Assembly (NCBI GenBank): GCA_964534325.1
Contig: CAZHOR010000001.1
Span: 262,289 to 326,288 of the forward strand
From: JdFR-22 sp964534325
Lineage (GTDB): Archaea; Halobacteriota; Archaeoglobi; Archaeoglobales; Archaeoglobaceae
Length of the DNA stretch: 64,000 nt
Reading direction: 5' to 3'
The translations under genes were made by a program, and so were the position numbers. Shown in pieces: positions 42,472 to 50,229 of this stretch (positions are counted from its first letter, which is position 1; each line of letters opens with the position of its first letter). A model generated the notes under the pieces. It saw only the letters and a program-made list of their open reading frames with translations. It did no database searches and was not told where the DNA came from.

Positions 42472-43239
42472 ATGCAAATCGGGGTAATGAACCATCCCAA
42501 TATCGATCTGCTGGAAGAGATCGAATGGATATCACAGAACGGGTTCGATTTTATTGACTTGACCATTGAACCCTTGAAAGCATACGACTTTGACGTCAAA
42601 AGCGTAAGGTCGGCCCTGGAAGACTTCGATCTTGACGTGATCGGCCACACCAACCCTTTTCTGCCCTTTATCCTGCCCATCAGATCCATTCGAGATACTT
42701 GTAGGGATGAATTTAGAAAATACGTCGATGTTTTCGTTCAACTGGGTGTTGATAAAGTGAACATCCACCCCAGCTACCACGCTCCTTTCTTCACTACAAG
42801 AGATAAGATTGATGCAAATATCGATTTCCTGAAGAAAGTGAAAAAGGTGTGCGAATCTGAAGATATTACGCTGATGCTGGAGAATTTTGTTTCTCCCTTT
42901 GATTCCCCCGAGACCTTCTCCAGGATGGTTGAGGAGATCCCCGGATTAAAGATACATCTGGATGTAGGGCACTGCAATATTAATCATGAGGATGATTTAA
43001 CTGATGCTTTCTTCCAGGAGTTCGGGGAAGATATAATACATCTCCACTTCTCCGACAACAACGGGAAGAAGGACGACCACCTGCCGCTGGGCTGCGGTAA
43101 CATAGACTGGGAACAGGTGGTAAGGACAGTAAAGAGATACGGGTTCGACAGGACCATAACTCTGGAGATATTCGTTCCGGATAGAGATTATCTGTTGTTG
43201 AGCAGGGATAAACTGGAGAGCTGGTGGCAAAAGCTTTAG
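42472..43239 (+). CDS. Sugar phosphate isomerase/epimerase-type TIM barrel (AP endonuclease 2 family)
   Basis: A 255-residue TIM barrel with family markers: GFDFIDLTIEP, VNIHPSYHAPFF, MLENFVSPFDSPETF, KIHLDVGHCNINHEDDL, IIHLHFSDNNGKKDDHLPLG. The metal-binding Glu, His, Asp pattern is kept. Members are isomerases, epimerases, or AP endonuclease relatives, and the exact reaction is not predictable. ATG 42472 follows a short spacer after the divergent lhr gene. Confidence 0.82.
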   Translation: MQIGVMNHPNIDLLEEIEWISQNGFDFIDLTIEPLKAYDFDVKSVRSALEDFDLDVIGHTNPFLPFILPIRSIRDTCRDEFRKYVDVFVQLGVDKVNIHPSYHAPFFTTRDKIDANIDFLKKVKKVCESEDITLMLENFVSPFDSPETFSRMVEEIPGLKIHLDVGHCNINHEDDLTDAFFQEFGEDIIHLHFSDNNGKKDDHLPLGCGNIDWEQVVRTVKRYGFDRTITLEIFVPDRDYLLLSRDKLESWWQKL

Positions 43240-43402
43240 GTAGAAGGTTTAGGAGCAAAATAATAAAAACCCGTAACCTATCACCAATGAGATGTTAATT
43301 AAAAATTAAAATGATTAATTAAAAACTTTAGCAAATAATTGATTGATATTCTCTCACAATTTAGGCAAAAACTTTTATATCAATAAGATAAAACTTATTA
43401 TT

Positions 43403-43501
43403 GCTAGGGTGGAAAATTCTCAACCCCCTCAAACCAATCAGACCCCCCAAAATTATTAGTTACCCCAACCTTTTTCCCACCCTAGCCTTAAACCCTTTTT
43501 T
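43403..43501 (+). ncRNA. Candidate C-rich loop small RNA
   Basis: A TATA box (TTTTATATC, about 43373-43381) predicts transcription from about 43402. The RNA would begin with GCTAGGGTGG (43403-43412), perfectly paired with CCACCCTAGC (43477-43486); the stem extends through AAAA/TTTT with one bulged C. The 54-nt loop is unstructured and holds three C-tracts: CCCCC (43424-43428), CCCCCC (43443-43448) and CCCC (43463-43466). A T6 run (43496-43501) then ends it. No ORF. Its loop bases complement G-rich ribosome binding sites such as those of hsp20 and the 48-aa protein. Confidence 0.55.
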
Positions 43502-43645
43502 GTGTTCCTTTATGTTTGCATAGATTAGCGTTTTTTAAGGGCTGCTGGTAGTTGCTCCTTTTGTCTGCAATCTGAGGTGGTCTTGATCTCAACCGGTTCT
43601 TCTCGATCAGCTTATATATCAAATACTCAACTGGTTGTTTTACTT

Positions 43646-44209
43646 ATGATCGATAATATTTATCCTCCCTTAGAGGATTCAGAGTTGCTGCTGAACGCTG
43701 CCCTCAAAGAGATCAGAGAAGAAGACACGGTTTTGGAGGTGGGTATTGGCAGTGGCTTCATCTCATCCCGGTTGATCGATAAATGTAGATTGGTTATCGG
43801 AACCGACATCTCTCCTTACGCCGTGAAGGTAGCAAAATCAGAAGATGTTGAGGTGATACAGACCGATATAGCTGCCGGAATAAAAAAGAGGTTTACCTTG
43901 ATACTGTTCAATCCACCCAATCTCGAGCTGAGAGCGGGGAAGCAGAAAGGTGATAGGTGGATAGATAAAGCAATACAGGGAGGAGAGCACGGAACGGATA
44001 TTGCTGAAAAATTTCTGGACGAAATAGATTGGTGGCTGGAAGAAGGTGGGAGAATAATCTTGACGGCGTCTTCAACCAATTTCCCCTACCTTGATCACAA
44101 GATAGAGTCTGCTGGATTCGATTATGAAATTGCAGATAAGATAGAGAGCACTCTTTACAAGATATATGCTCTCAAATTGACAAAAAAAGATTATCTGTTG
44201 AATAAATAA
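43646..44209 (+). CDS. HemK-like protein methyltransferase (PrmC/Mtq2 type)
   Basis: About 187 residues with a SAM-binding motif (VLEVGIGSGFISSRLI), ends of strands 2 and 3 (GTDISPYAVKVAK, VIQTDIAAGI) and the NPPN form of the NPPY motif (LILFNPPNLEL). It fits the archaeal Mtq2-like family that methylates the glutamine of the GGQ motif in aRF1. A TATA box (CTTATATATC, 43610-43619) places the start close to ATG 43646, giving a very short leader. The in-frame ATG-less extension to 43577 is rejected. Confidence 0.85.
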   Translation: MIDNIYPPLEDSELLLNAALKEIREEDTVLEVGIGSGFISSRLIDKCRLVIGTDISPYAVKVAKSEDVEVIQTDIAAGIKKRFTLILFNPPNLELRAGKQKGDRWIDKAIQGGEHGTDIAEKFLDEIDWWLEEGGRIILTASSTNFPYLDHKIESAGFDYEIADKIESTLYKIYALKLTKKDYLLNK

Positions 44210-44238
44210 AGTAAAAAGTCATTCTTATTCGGCTCTTT

Positions 44239-45483
44239 TCAGCCGAACATGACTCCTTTCATTTCTGATTTGTCCACATCCTTCTTGGTAACTTTGTCGA
44301 TGGCGTTGGCGAAGTCTTCCATGGAGACTTCTGTTCTCTCTTCTCTTATGGCCAGCATCCCTGCTTCAGTGACTATAGCTCTTATATCTGCACCGCTGCA
44401 TCCGTCGGTCATCTCGGCCAGTCTATCGAGGTCGACTTCTTCGCTTGTGTTCATGCTCCTTGTATGAACCTTGAATATGTCTTTCCGCTCCTCGAAACCG
44501 GGTAAGGGTATCTCAATAATTCGGTCGAATCTGCCCGGCCTGAGTATTGCGGAGTCCAGAATATCGATCCTGTTGGTGGCGCCTATCAGTTTTACCTCGC
44601 CTCTGGGGTCGAATCCGTCCATCTCTGCCAGTAACTGCATGAGAGTCCTCTGGACTTCTCTGTCCCCGTTCATGTCGCTTCCGGTTCTTCTGGCTGCAAT
44701 AGCATCCAATTCGTCAATGAATATTATGGTTGGAGCGTTTTCTTTGGCATAATCGAAGACCTCTCTGACCAGCCTTGCGCCTTCTCCGATGAACTTCCTT
44801 ACCAGCTCACTTCCTACGACCCGAATGAATGTAGAGTTGGTGTAATTGGCCACGGCTTTTGCCAGCAGGGTTTTTCCTGTTCCGGGGGGACCGTTTAGAA
44901 GGACACCGTTGGGCGGCTGAATACCTACGTTCTCGAATAGTTCCGGTTTGGTTATGGGGAGCTCAACTATCTCCCTCAACTCATTTGTCTGGTGTGATAG
45001 CCCCCCTACATCTTCATAACTTACGTCTGGTCTCTCGTCAACTTCGAAACCATATACAGTTGGATCCTTTGGTGAGGGTAATGCTCCTACCACAGCCAGG
45101 GTTTGCTGGTTCATCGCAATCCTCGTTCCTGGCTCTAATTCTTCTTTATCCAAATACTGCGAGCTGTGAGCCACAAACTTGGGCCCTGCACTGCTCTTTA
45201 TAATGATACGACCGTCATCAAGTATATCTGAGATATGACCTACCAGTAAAGGCGGAGACCTCAATCTCTCTATCTCACTTCTTAATCTCCTTACTTCTCT
45301 TTCATAGCGAACTCTTTCGCTCTCAATGGATTTCTTTTCATCCTGAATCTTCTCATAATCTTCTTTAAGGCGGCTGTATTGCTCCTCAATCTCTTTCAAT
45401 CTGTTGAGCAAGTATTCTGATTGCCCCATATTTTCGTCTTGATTCTCTGTTTCTGCATCTTCGGTCACACTTAATGCCTCCAT
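44239..45483 (-). CDS. pan: Proteasome-activating nucleotidase (PAN)
   Basis: About 414 residues of the AAA+ ring that unfolds proteins for the 20S proteasome. It has an N-terminal coiled coil (about residues 30-80, EQYSRLKEDYEKIQDEKKSI), an OB domain (VGHISDILDDGRIIIKSSAG), Walker A GPPGTGKTLLAKAVAN, Walker B IIFIDELDAIAARR, sensor/arginine fingers (LRPGRFDRIIEIPLPG), and a C-terminal MFG. That tail is a variant of the HbYX motif (Phe for Tyr) used to open the proteasome gate. A TATA box at 45518-45528 supports ATG 45483. Confidence 0.94.
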   Translation of the reverse strand: MEALSVTEDAETENQDENMGQSEYLLNRLKEIEEQYSRLKEDYEKIQDEKKSIESERVRYEREVRRLRSEIERLRSPPLLVGHISDILDDGRIIIKSSAGPKFVAHSSQYLDKEELEPGTRIAMNQQTLAVVGALPSPKDPTVYGFEVDERPDVSYEDVGGLSHQTNELREIVELPITKPELFENVGIQPPNGVLLNGPPGTGKTLLAKAVANYTNSTFIRVVGSELVRKFIGEGARLVREVFDYAKENAPTIIFIDELDAIAARRTGSDMNGDREVQRTLMQLLAEMDGFDPRGEVKLIGATNRIDILDSAILRPGRFDRIIEIPLPGFEERKDIFKVHTRSMNTSEEVDLDRLAEMTDGCSGADIRAIVTEAGMLAIREERTEVSMEDFANAIDKVTKKDVDKSEMKGVMFG

Positions 45484-45743
45484 ATAAGTATTGGAAATTG
45501 GCGTATAAGAATTTTGGGTATAAAATTTCCCATCATATGACACTATTGAAAAAACAGGGGCATTTGAGGTCAATTTTTACCAACCGGAATAGAATTCTGC
45601 GAAAGCAGGATGAAGACTATACCACCATAGCCACCCGAATTCCTGCCAGTGGTTGAACAGGGTCTTTCAACCCAATAATACCTAAAATCAACTAAACTGC
45701 CTCTTTGAAAGCATATTTTAGGGTTTATGTTTTATTGAAATTT

Positions 45744-46031
45744 TTAAGGAGTTTCAATTACACAGCATTCATAATCAGAGTATCTGGTTTTCCAATTTCC
45801 GGGAAGGTACATTCTCGATCCCCCATAGTAAGTTGCGAGCTGGTCAATGTCTCTCAAGTTCAATTGACCGCTGAAACGTAACACCACAACTCCTTGAGGG
45901 TCTCTGGTGGAGTCAGCAAAGTAATTAATTCCATCAACTTCTAAACCGTCAAGTATCTGGTTTACGAACTTGTAAACGGCTTTCTCCTCATGGAATTCAT
46001 ATCCAATGTCAACCGTAGATTTTTCCACCAT
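45744..46031 (-). CDS. 95-residue conserved-looking protein of unknown function
   Basis: A small soluble, acidic protein with alternating beta and alpha character (VDIGYEFHEEKAVYKFVNQI, QGVVVLRFSGQLNLRDIDQL). No signal, no metal motif. It fits the gap on the minus strand upstream of pan. I do not recognise a family. Confidence 0.5.
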   Translation of the reverse strand: MVEKSTVDIGYEFHEEKAVYKFVNQILDGLEVDGINYFADSTRDPQGVVVLRFSGQLNLRDIDQLATYYGGSRMYLPGNWKTRYSDYECCVIETP

Positions 46032-46304
46032 CTTTACACCCTAACCCACTCTCTTACCGGAGCTGACCTTTAAGTTTATCTCCACACCAGTATACACACG
46101 ATATTACATGCTGAACTGCATTTTTCTCCTACTCACTATAACGGTCATATTAATACTCCACCCGAAATGAAGGGGTTTATTTCACTGTTGGTTACTCTAT
46201 TTCACCTGTTAAAACCTGCGGAAAACTCTCCATCACTCTCTTTTGGGAGTGGATGCAGACTATGCAGACTAAAACTTTAAGTAAACATCCATAGACTTAC
46301 TTTT

Positions 46305-46850
46305 ATGCCCACCTTCGCCTTTCACCTGGCCATTACCCTGATATTCATCACATTACTCCTTAAAAGAGATGAATCAAAATATGCCTTAATGCTTTTACCT
46401 TTCGGATTAATAAGTGACCTGGACTGCTTTTTTGGAGTGCATAGGGCTACTCTACATAATTTAGTGGTGGTTATCATCCCCCTCATACTCTACCTCCTGC
46501 TCAGGAGCAGGGAAGAGAGCAAATACCTCCCCATGGCGTCCGCCCTTATCGCCCTCCACATAATATCCGACGGATTTACTACTGGAGTGTTCCTTCTTTA
46601 CCCTTTTTCCCACATGAGCTATGACTTTAACCTGTGGTTGGGCTTGACCGTGGAGGGTGTGAGTTTTGTTCTGGAATACGTGACAGTGGGAGAAGTAGGT
46701 GAAGTTGTTTACGGGACCACACCATCACCTGAAGTTCCCATGGTTCCTGTAATAAGGAGCGGAACAGAGTTTATAGTCCTACTAATGGCTATTCTACTAT
46801 TCTTCTCAAAATTCGAACGGAGACCACTGTCAAAATTGTTTTCCAGGTGA
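46305..46850 (+). CDS. YdjM/DUF457-like membrane-bound metal-dependent hydrolase
   Basis: A 181-residue protein with five hydrophobic segments and the family pattern of His/Asp in helices: the N-terminal TFAFHLAITL, LLPFGLISDLDCFFG with VHRATLHNL (HRxxxH), and IALHIISDGFTTG. This is typical of the YdjM / DUF457 membrane hydrolase group, whose bacterial member is induced in the SOS response. A direct repeat of ATGCAGACT lies upstream. Substrate unknown. Confidence 0.75.
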   Translation: MPTFAFHLAITLIFITLLLKRDESKYALMLLPFGLISDLDCFFGVHRATLHNLVVVIIPLILYLLLRSREESKYLPMASALIALHIISDGFTTGVFLLYPFSHMSYDFNLWLGLTVEGVSFVLEYVTVGEVGEVVYGTTPSPEVPMVPVIRSGTEFIVLLMAILLFFSKFERRPLSKLFSR

Positions 46851-46912
46851 GATTATTTAATGACGGACTACATTTAAATATGTGATAAGCCCACAAATAA
46901 TTCGAGGTCGGA

Positions 46913-47422
46913 ATGGAAGGAATTGAGCTAGTTAAGGATTTGACCAGAATTGAGGAGCTCTCCAGGGACAAGCAAAATGAGAACTGGATATTCAATATTA
47001 TCCTGAAGCACATGACCCCCGTAGAGATCAACGTAACGGTCAGCGATCTTTACAGACAGATATCCTCCCAGATGGATTGCAAAAAATGCGCCAACTGCTG
47101 CAAAAGCCTGAGGGTCAGACTTGACGATGAAGATATTAAAGAGTTCTGTAAGGGACTTGATGCAGACCCCAAAGAATTCAGGGAGCAATATCTGGTCAAA
47201 TGCGAGACCGGGGAGTACGTATTCAACACAATGCCCTGCCCATTCCTCAAAGATGATCTATGCTCCAATTACCAGCACCGCCCCAAAAAGTGCCGTTCCT
47301 TCCCCCATCTGGACACCCACGATTTTATTACCAGACTGGAGCAAGTATCACTGATCTACTCCGTCTGTCCCATCGTGTTCAACCTCTACGAGCACCTCAA
47401 GAACGACCTGGACTTCCAATAA
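46913..47422 (+). CDS. YkgJ-type Cys-rich (zinc or iron-sulfur) protein
   Basis: A 169-residue protein with the YkgJ Cys pattern: CKKCANCCKSLRVRL (residues about 60-72), CPFLKDDLCSNYQHRPKKCRSFP (about 110-131) and a final Cys in YSVCP. This arrangement binds a metal or Fe-S cluster. Role unknown. The N-terminal 55 residues are a helical extension. Confidence 0.82.
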   Translation: MEGIELVKDLTRIEELSRDKQNENWIFNIILKHMTPVEINVTVSDLYRQISSQMDCKKCANCCKSLRVRLDDEDIKEFCKGLDADPKEFREQYLVKCETGEYVFNTMPCPFLKDDLCSNYQHRPKKCRSFPHLDTHDFITRLEQVSLIYSVCPIVFNLYEHLKNDLDFQ

Positions 47423-47432
47423 GACGTTATCA

Positions 47433-48299
47433 CTACCCACTTTTCAGCAAATTCATGCTCCGATTCTCCAGGTTGGATTGAAATGACCTGACTACCAGGG
47501 GGTTGGCTGCCTTTGGCGGAAATCCCAGCTCCTCCAGAACTTTAGAGGTAAGCTCCTGCAGGTCGATCGATCGGTCTGAAGATAATTGGAGTACGGTTCG
47601 GTGAATTGTCTCCAGATACTGCAAACTTTCTTCCACGACCTTGTAGGCTTCTTCGCCTTTTCGGGGTTCGTCCCAGGATGACAGCAGGAAATCGATATCC
47701 AGAGACTTCAATTCGTTTATGGAGCTTATAGTCGCCTGAAGATCTTCATAGATTGGTATATCTCCCTTCAGCGGAACAGCGTCTCCACAGAAGACAGCAC
47801 TATCTTCACGAAGCAGTAAAGATACAGAGCCTTTAGAGTGTCCCGGAGTATGGAATACTTCTAGAGAAAGACCATCCTCAAGCTGAACCACACCTCCATC
47901 CTGGAGTGTGTGGTCAACTTCAACCGAACCCCCTACAAATGAGTGGAATCCAGGGACCGGACGTTCCTTGAACTGGAGCTCCACGTCCTCCACCCATGCT
48001 TTTTCGGCTTCATGGATGGCAACGATGCAACCAGTTGCTTCTTTTATGGACCGGGTGGCTCCAATATGGTCCGGGTGAGAGTGGGTCTGGATGACTGTGG
48101 ATATCTCTTGTGGTTCCCTCCCCCACTCTCTGATATAATCGAATATCTTGTACTGTGAAGAAGCAACTCCCGTGTCTATTAGATGGATTTCCTCTCCAAA
48201 AATGAGGTAAATATATACGAATCGCTCTACAGTCGTCTCAGGTCCAACCCTTATCTCAAAGGGTATCTTTAAGGCATGAACGCGTTCTGTAACCTGCAT
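47433..48299 (-). CDS. Metallo-beta-lactamase-fold hydrolase
   Basis: A 288-residue protein with the zinc-binding motif THSHPDHIGATRSI, IDTGVASSQ, the later HTPGHSKGSVSLL and FCGDAVPLKGD. It belongs to the glyoxalase-II-like group by motif order, but has a C-terminal helical domain of about 90 residues like the lactonase/quinone-related clade. It converges with the YkgJ gene (10 nt between stops). Confidence 0.85.
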   Translation of the reverse strand: MQVTERVHALKIPFEIRVGPETTVERFVYIYLIFGEEIHLIDTGVASSQYKIFDYIREWGREPQEISTVIQTHSHPDHIGATRSIKEATGCIVAIHEAEKAWVEDVELQFKERPVPGFHSFVGGSVEVDHTLQDGGVVQLEDGLSLEVFHTPGHSKGSVSLLLREDSAVFCGDAVPLKGDIPIYEDLQATISSINELKSLDIDFLLSSWDEPRKGEEAYKVVEESLQYLETIHRTVLQLSSDRSIDLQELTSKVLEELGFPPKAANPLVVRSFQSNLENRSMNLLKSG

Positions 48300-48434
48300 T
48301 TAATCAGCCCCATTCATCCGAATTACAAGAAAATGGACATCTAACTTAGTCGAACATCAATGGTATTTGGCTATTGTGATTCTCGCTAGATTCTTGCTAT
48401 CAGTATCAGCTAAATCTAAATGATGGAAAAGAAT

Positions 48435-48608
48435 AGTCAAAGCAAGCTGTAGCCCGGTGGTAACACTACAATTCATTGGACCTCTCGGCCTCCAGTAGCT
48501 GACCAACCGGGCCTGTACCATATCTGGGTTCCCCATGGGTCATCGTTTCCTCACCGGGGGACTTAGGATATGGATGTTGCCCCTTTCATGCAGGCAGCAT
48601 CATAGTTA
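48435..48608 (-). ncRNA. Candidate structured RNA of unknown class
   Basis: On the minus strand a TATA box (TTTATATAG, plus 48631-48640) predicts a start near 48608. The following 170 nt fold into several arms: CCATATC/GATATGG, an inner GTCCCC/GGGGAAC, GCCCGG-T-TGGT/ACCACCGGGC, and within it CTAC/GTAG and a GGCC-GAGA-GGTC stem with a GNRA loop. It ends near a pyrimidine-rich TTCTTTTCC. I tested it by eye against RNase P, SRP, tRNA and common riboswitches; none fits. Alternatively it is a leader of the hydrolase gene starting at 48299. It lies in a 450-nt gap. Confidence 0.45.
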
Positions 48609-48670
48609 ATCAGCTCCTCCTCGATAAGGGGCTATATAAACATCAATTTTAAACATTATAAATTTTGTTA

Positions 48671-48691
48671 CTACATTCTACATTCTACATT
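48671..48691. repeat. Tandem heptamer CTACATT x3 before aroE
   Basis: Three perfect CTACATT copies lie about 70-90 bp upstream of the aroE start. They may be a binding site with helical phasing near 7 bp or mere low complexity. Confidence 0.45.
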
Positions 48692-48757
48692 TTTACTGAA
48701 TAAATTAAGGGCAAAGGGCAGAGAAAGACAGTTATAACCCCGAAGTTGAGGAGCTAT

Positions 48758-49558
48758 ATGGAGTACTTTGGGGTAATTGGTTATCCTATAGGTCATTCAC
48801 TATCACCGGTAATGCACAATGCCGCCTTTGAACACCTGGGCATGGATGCCGTATACCATTCATTTGAAGTGAGGCCGGAAAGACTGGATGAGGCTGTTAA
48901 AGGTGCCAGTGCTCTGGGTTTTACGGGACTGAACGTTACCATACCCTTCAAAGAATCCGTATTAGATTACGTGGAGGTCAAAGGGGTTGCCCGCAAAATC
49001 GGTGCGGTGAACACCATAGACCTCAAAAAGATGGAAGGACATAATACCGATGCCTATGGAGCCGTGAAAGCACTTGAAGAGGCTGGAATTGATATTAGCG
49101 ATAAGGCCGTTCTCATCGTTGGTGCTGGTGGCGCAGCAAGAGCCATAGCATTTGGTCTGGCAGAGAAGGAAGCCAGAATAGTCATAACCAACAGGACAGA
49201 GAAAAAGGGGTTAGAGCTGGCAGAAGAAGTCAGAAATACCGAAGAGTGTTTATTCCAGCCCTTCGACAGGTTAGAGGGTCTTAACATAGATGTTATCATC
49301 AATACCACACCGCTGGGAATGAAGGGATTCGATCAGAAACTGCCCGTGCCCGAATCCATTTTAAAGGACGTAGTGGTATTCGATACCGTCTACAATCCGC
49401 GGAACACCCCCTTGATCGCTCTGGCAAAGAAAAAAGGTTGCCAGGTGGTCTACGGAATCGACATGCTGGTGCATCAGGGCGCAGAATCATTCAAGATATG
49501 GACAGGTGTAGAGCCGCCAGTAGAAGTAATGAAAGAAGCTGCTCTAAAAAGACTGTAA
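48758..49558 (+). CDS. aroE: Shikimate dehydrogenase
   Basis: A 266-residue NADP-dependent enzyme that reduces 3-dehydroshikimate in aromatic amino acid synthesis. Substrate motif GYPIGHSLSPVMHNAAF, NVTIPFKE, GAVNTIDLK, NTDAYGAVKALEE; NADP motif IVGAGGAARAIAFGL with TNRTEKKG; INTTPLGMKG; and DMLVHQGAESFKIWTG. Start is ATG 48758 with GAGGAG 7 nt upstream; TTG 48746 is rejected. Confidence 0.95.
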   Translation: MEYFGVIGYPIGHSLSPVMHNAAFEHLGMDAVYHSFEVRPERLDEAVKGASALGFTGLNVTIPFKESVLDYVEVKGVARKIGAVNTIDLKKMEGHNTDAYGAVKALEEAGIDISDKAVLIVGAGGAARAIAFGLAEKEARIVITNRTEKKGLELAEEVRNTEECLFQPFDRLEGLNIDVIINTTPLGMKGFDQKLPVPESILKDVVVFDTVYNPRNTPLIALAKKKGCQVVYGIDMLVHQGAESFKIWTGVEPPVEVMKEAALKRL

Positions 49559-49645
49559 GTAAAACCATGCAGGAATAAAGCTAAATCTGAGAATCCAACC
49601 CTAAAATAAAAAATAATTATTTTTACCGGCAGTCGAGGTGAGAGT

Positions 49646-50203
49646 ATGAAAGTGTTGTTTATTACTTCGAACGAGGGGAAGTTTAGGGAAGTGCGGGAGA
49701 TGGGTGAGAGTTATGGTATAGATGTGGAATGGCATGAGGAGGAGTATCTGGAGCCTCAGGGAAGTAGTTTAAAGGAGATCGCCAGGGCAAGTGCCGACTC
49801 GCTCACCGAAAAACTGGGTAAGCCGTTCATCATTGAGGATAGTGGATTATTTATTGAGGGGCTCAAAGGTTTTCCCGGACCGTACTCATCCTACGTCTAC
49901 AAGACCATCGGGAACGAAGGGATCGCCAAACTGATAGAAGATGTCGACAACAGGGTAGCATATTTTCTGGCTGTGGTGGCCTACTTTGATGGAGAGCGCA
50001 TCCACACCTTTGAGGGAAGAGTGGACGGAGAGATCTCTTCTGAGATAATAGGAGAACAAGGTTTTGGTTTCGACCCCGTATTCCTCTATGGAGACAGGAC
50101 TTTTGCAGAAATGGATGGTAGAAAGAAAAACGAGGTCTCCCACAGAAGAAAAGCCTTCGAGGACTTCTTCAAGTGGCTGAGCAGTAATAAGAGTAAAAGC
50201 TGA
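49646..50203 (+). CDS. XTP/dITP diphosphatase (RdgB/HAM1 family)
   Basis: A 185-residue house-cleaning enzyme that hydrolyses non-canonical purine triphosphates. It has VLFITSNEGKFREVREM at the N-terminus, IIEDSGLFIEGLKGFPGPYSSY, and FGFDPVFLYGDRTFAEM with SHRRKAFE. A GAGGTGAGAG site precedes ATG 49646. It may share a transcript with aroE (87 nt apart). Confidence 0.94.
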   Translation: MKVLFITSNEGKFREVREMGESYGIDVEWHEEEYLEPQGSSLKEIARASADSLTEKLGKPFIIEDSGLFIEGLKGFPGPYSSYVYKTIGNEGIAKLIEDVDNRVAYFLAVVAYFDGERIHTFEGRVDGEISSEIIGEQGFGFDPVFLYGDRTFAEMDGRKKNEVSHRRKAFEDFFKWLSSNKSKS

Positions 50204-50229
50204 CCTATTCGGTTAAAAGGCTTCTAAGA

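Noticed and set aside
43261..43330. TTAATTAAAAATTAAAATGATTAATT-like inverted AT repeats
   Set aside because: AT-rich low complexity between genes; no boundary or partner feature supports a mobile element.
48435..48608. RNase P RNA, SRP RNA or cobalamin riboswitch
   Set aside because: The GAGGAAA-like segment lacks the rest of the RNase P core, there is no SRP helix 8 motif, and the B12 box is absent.
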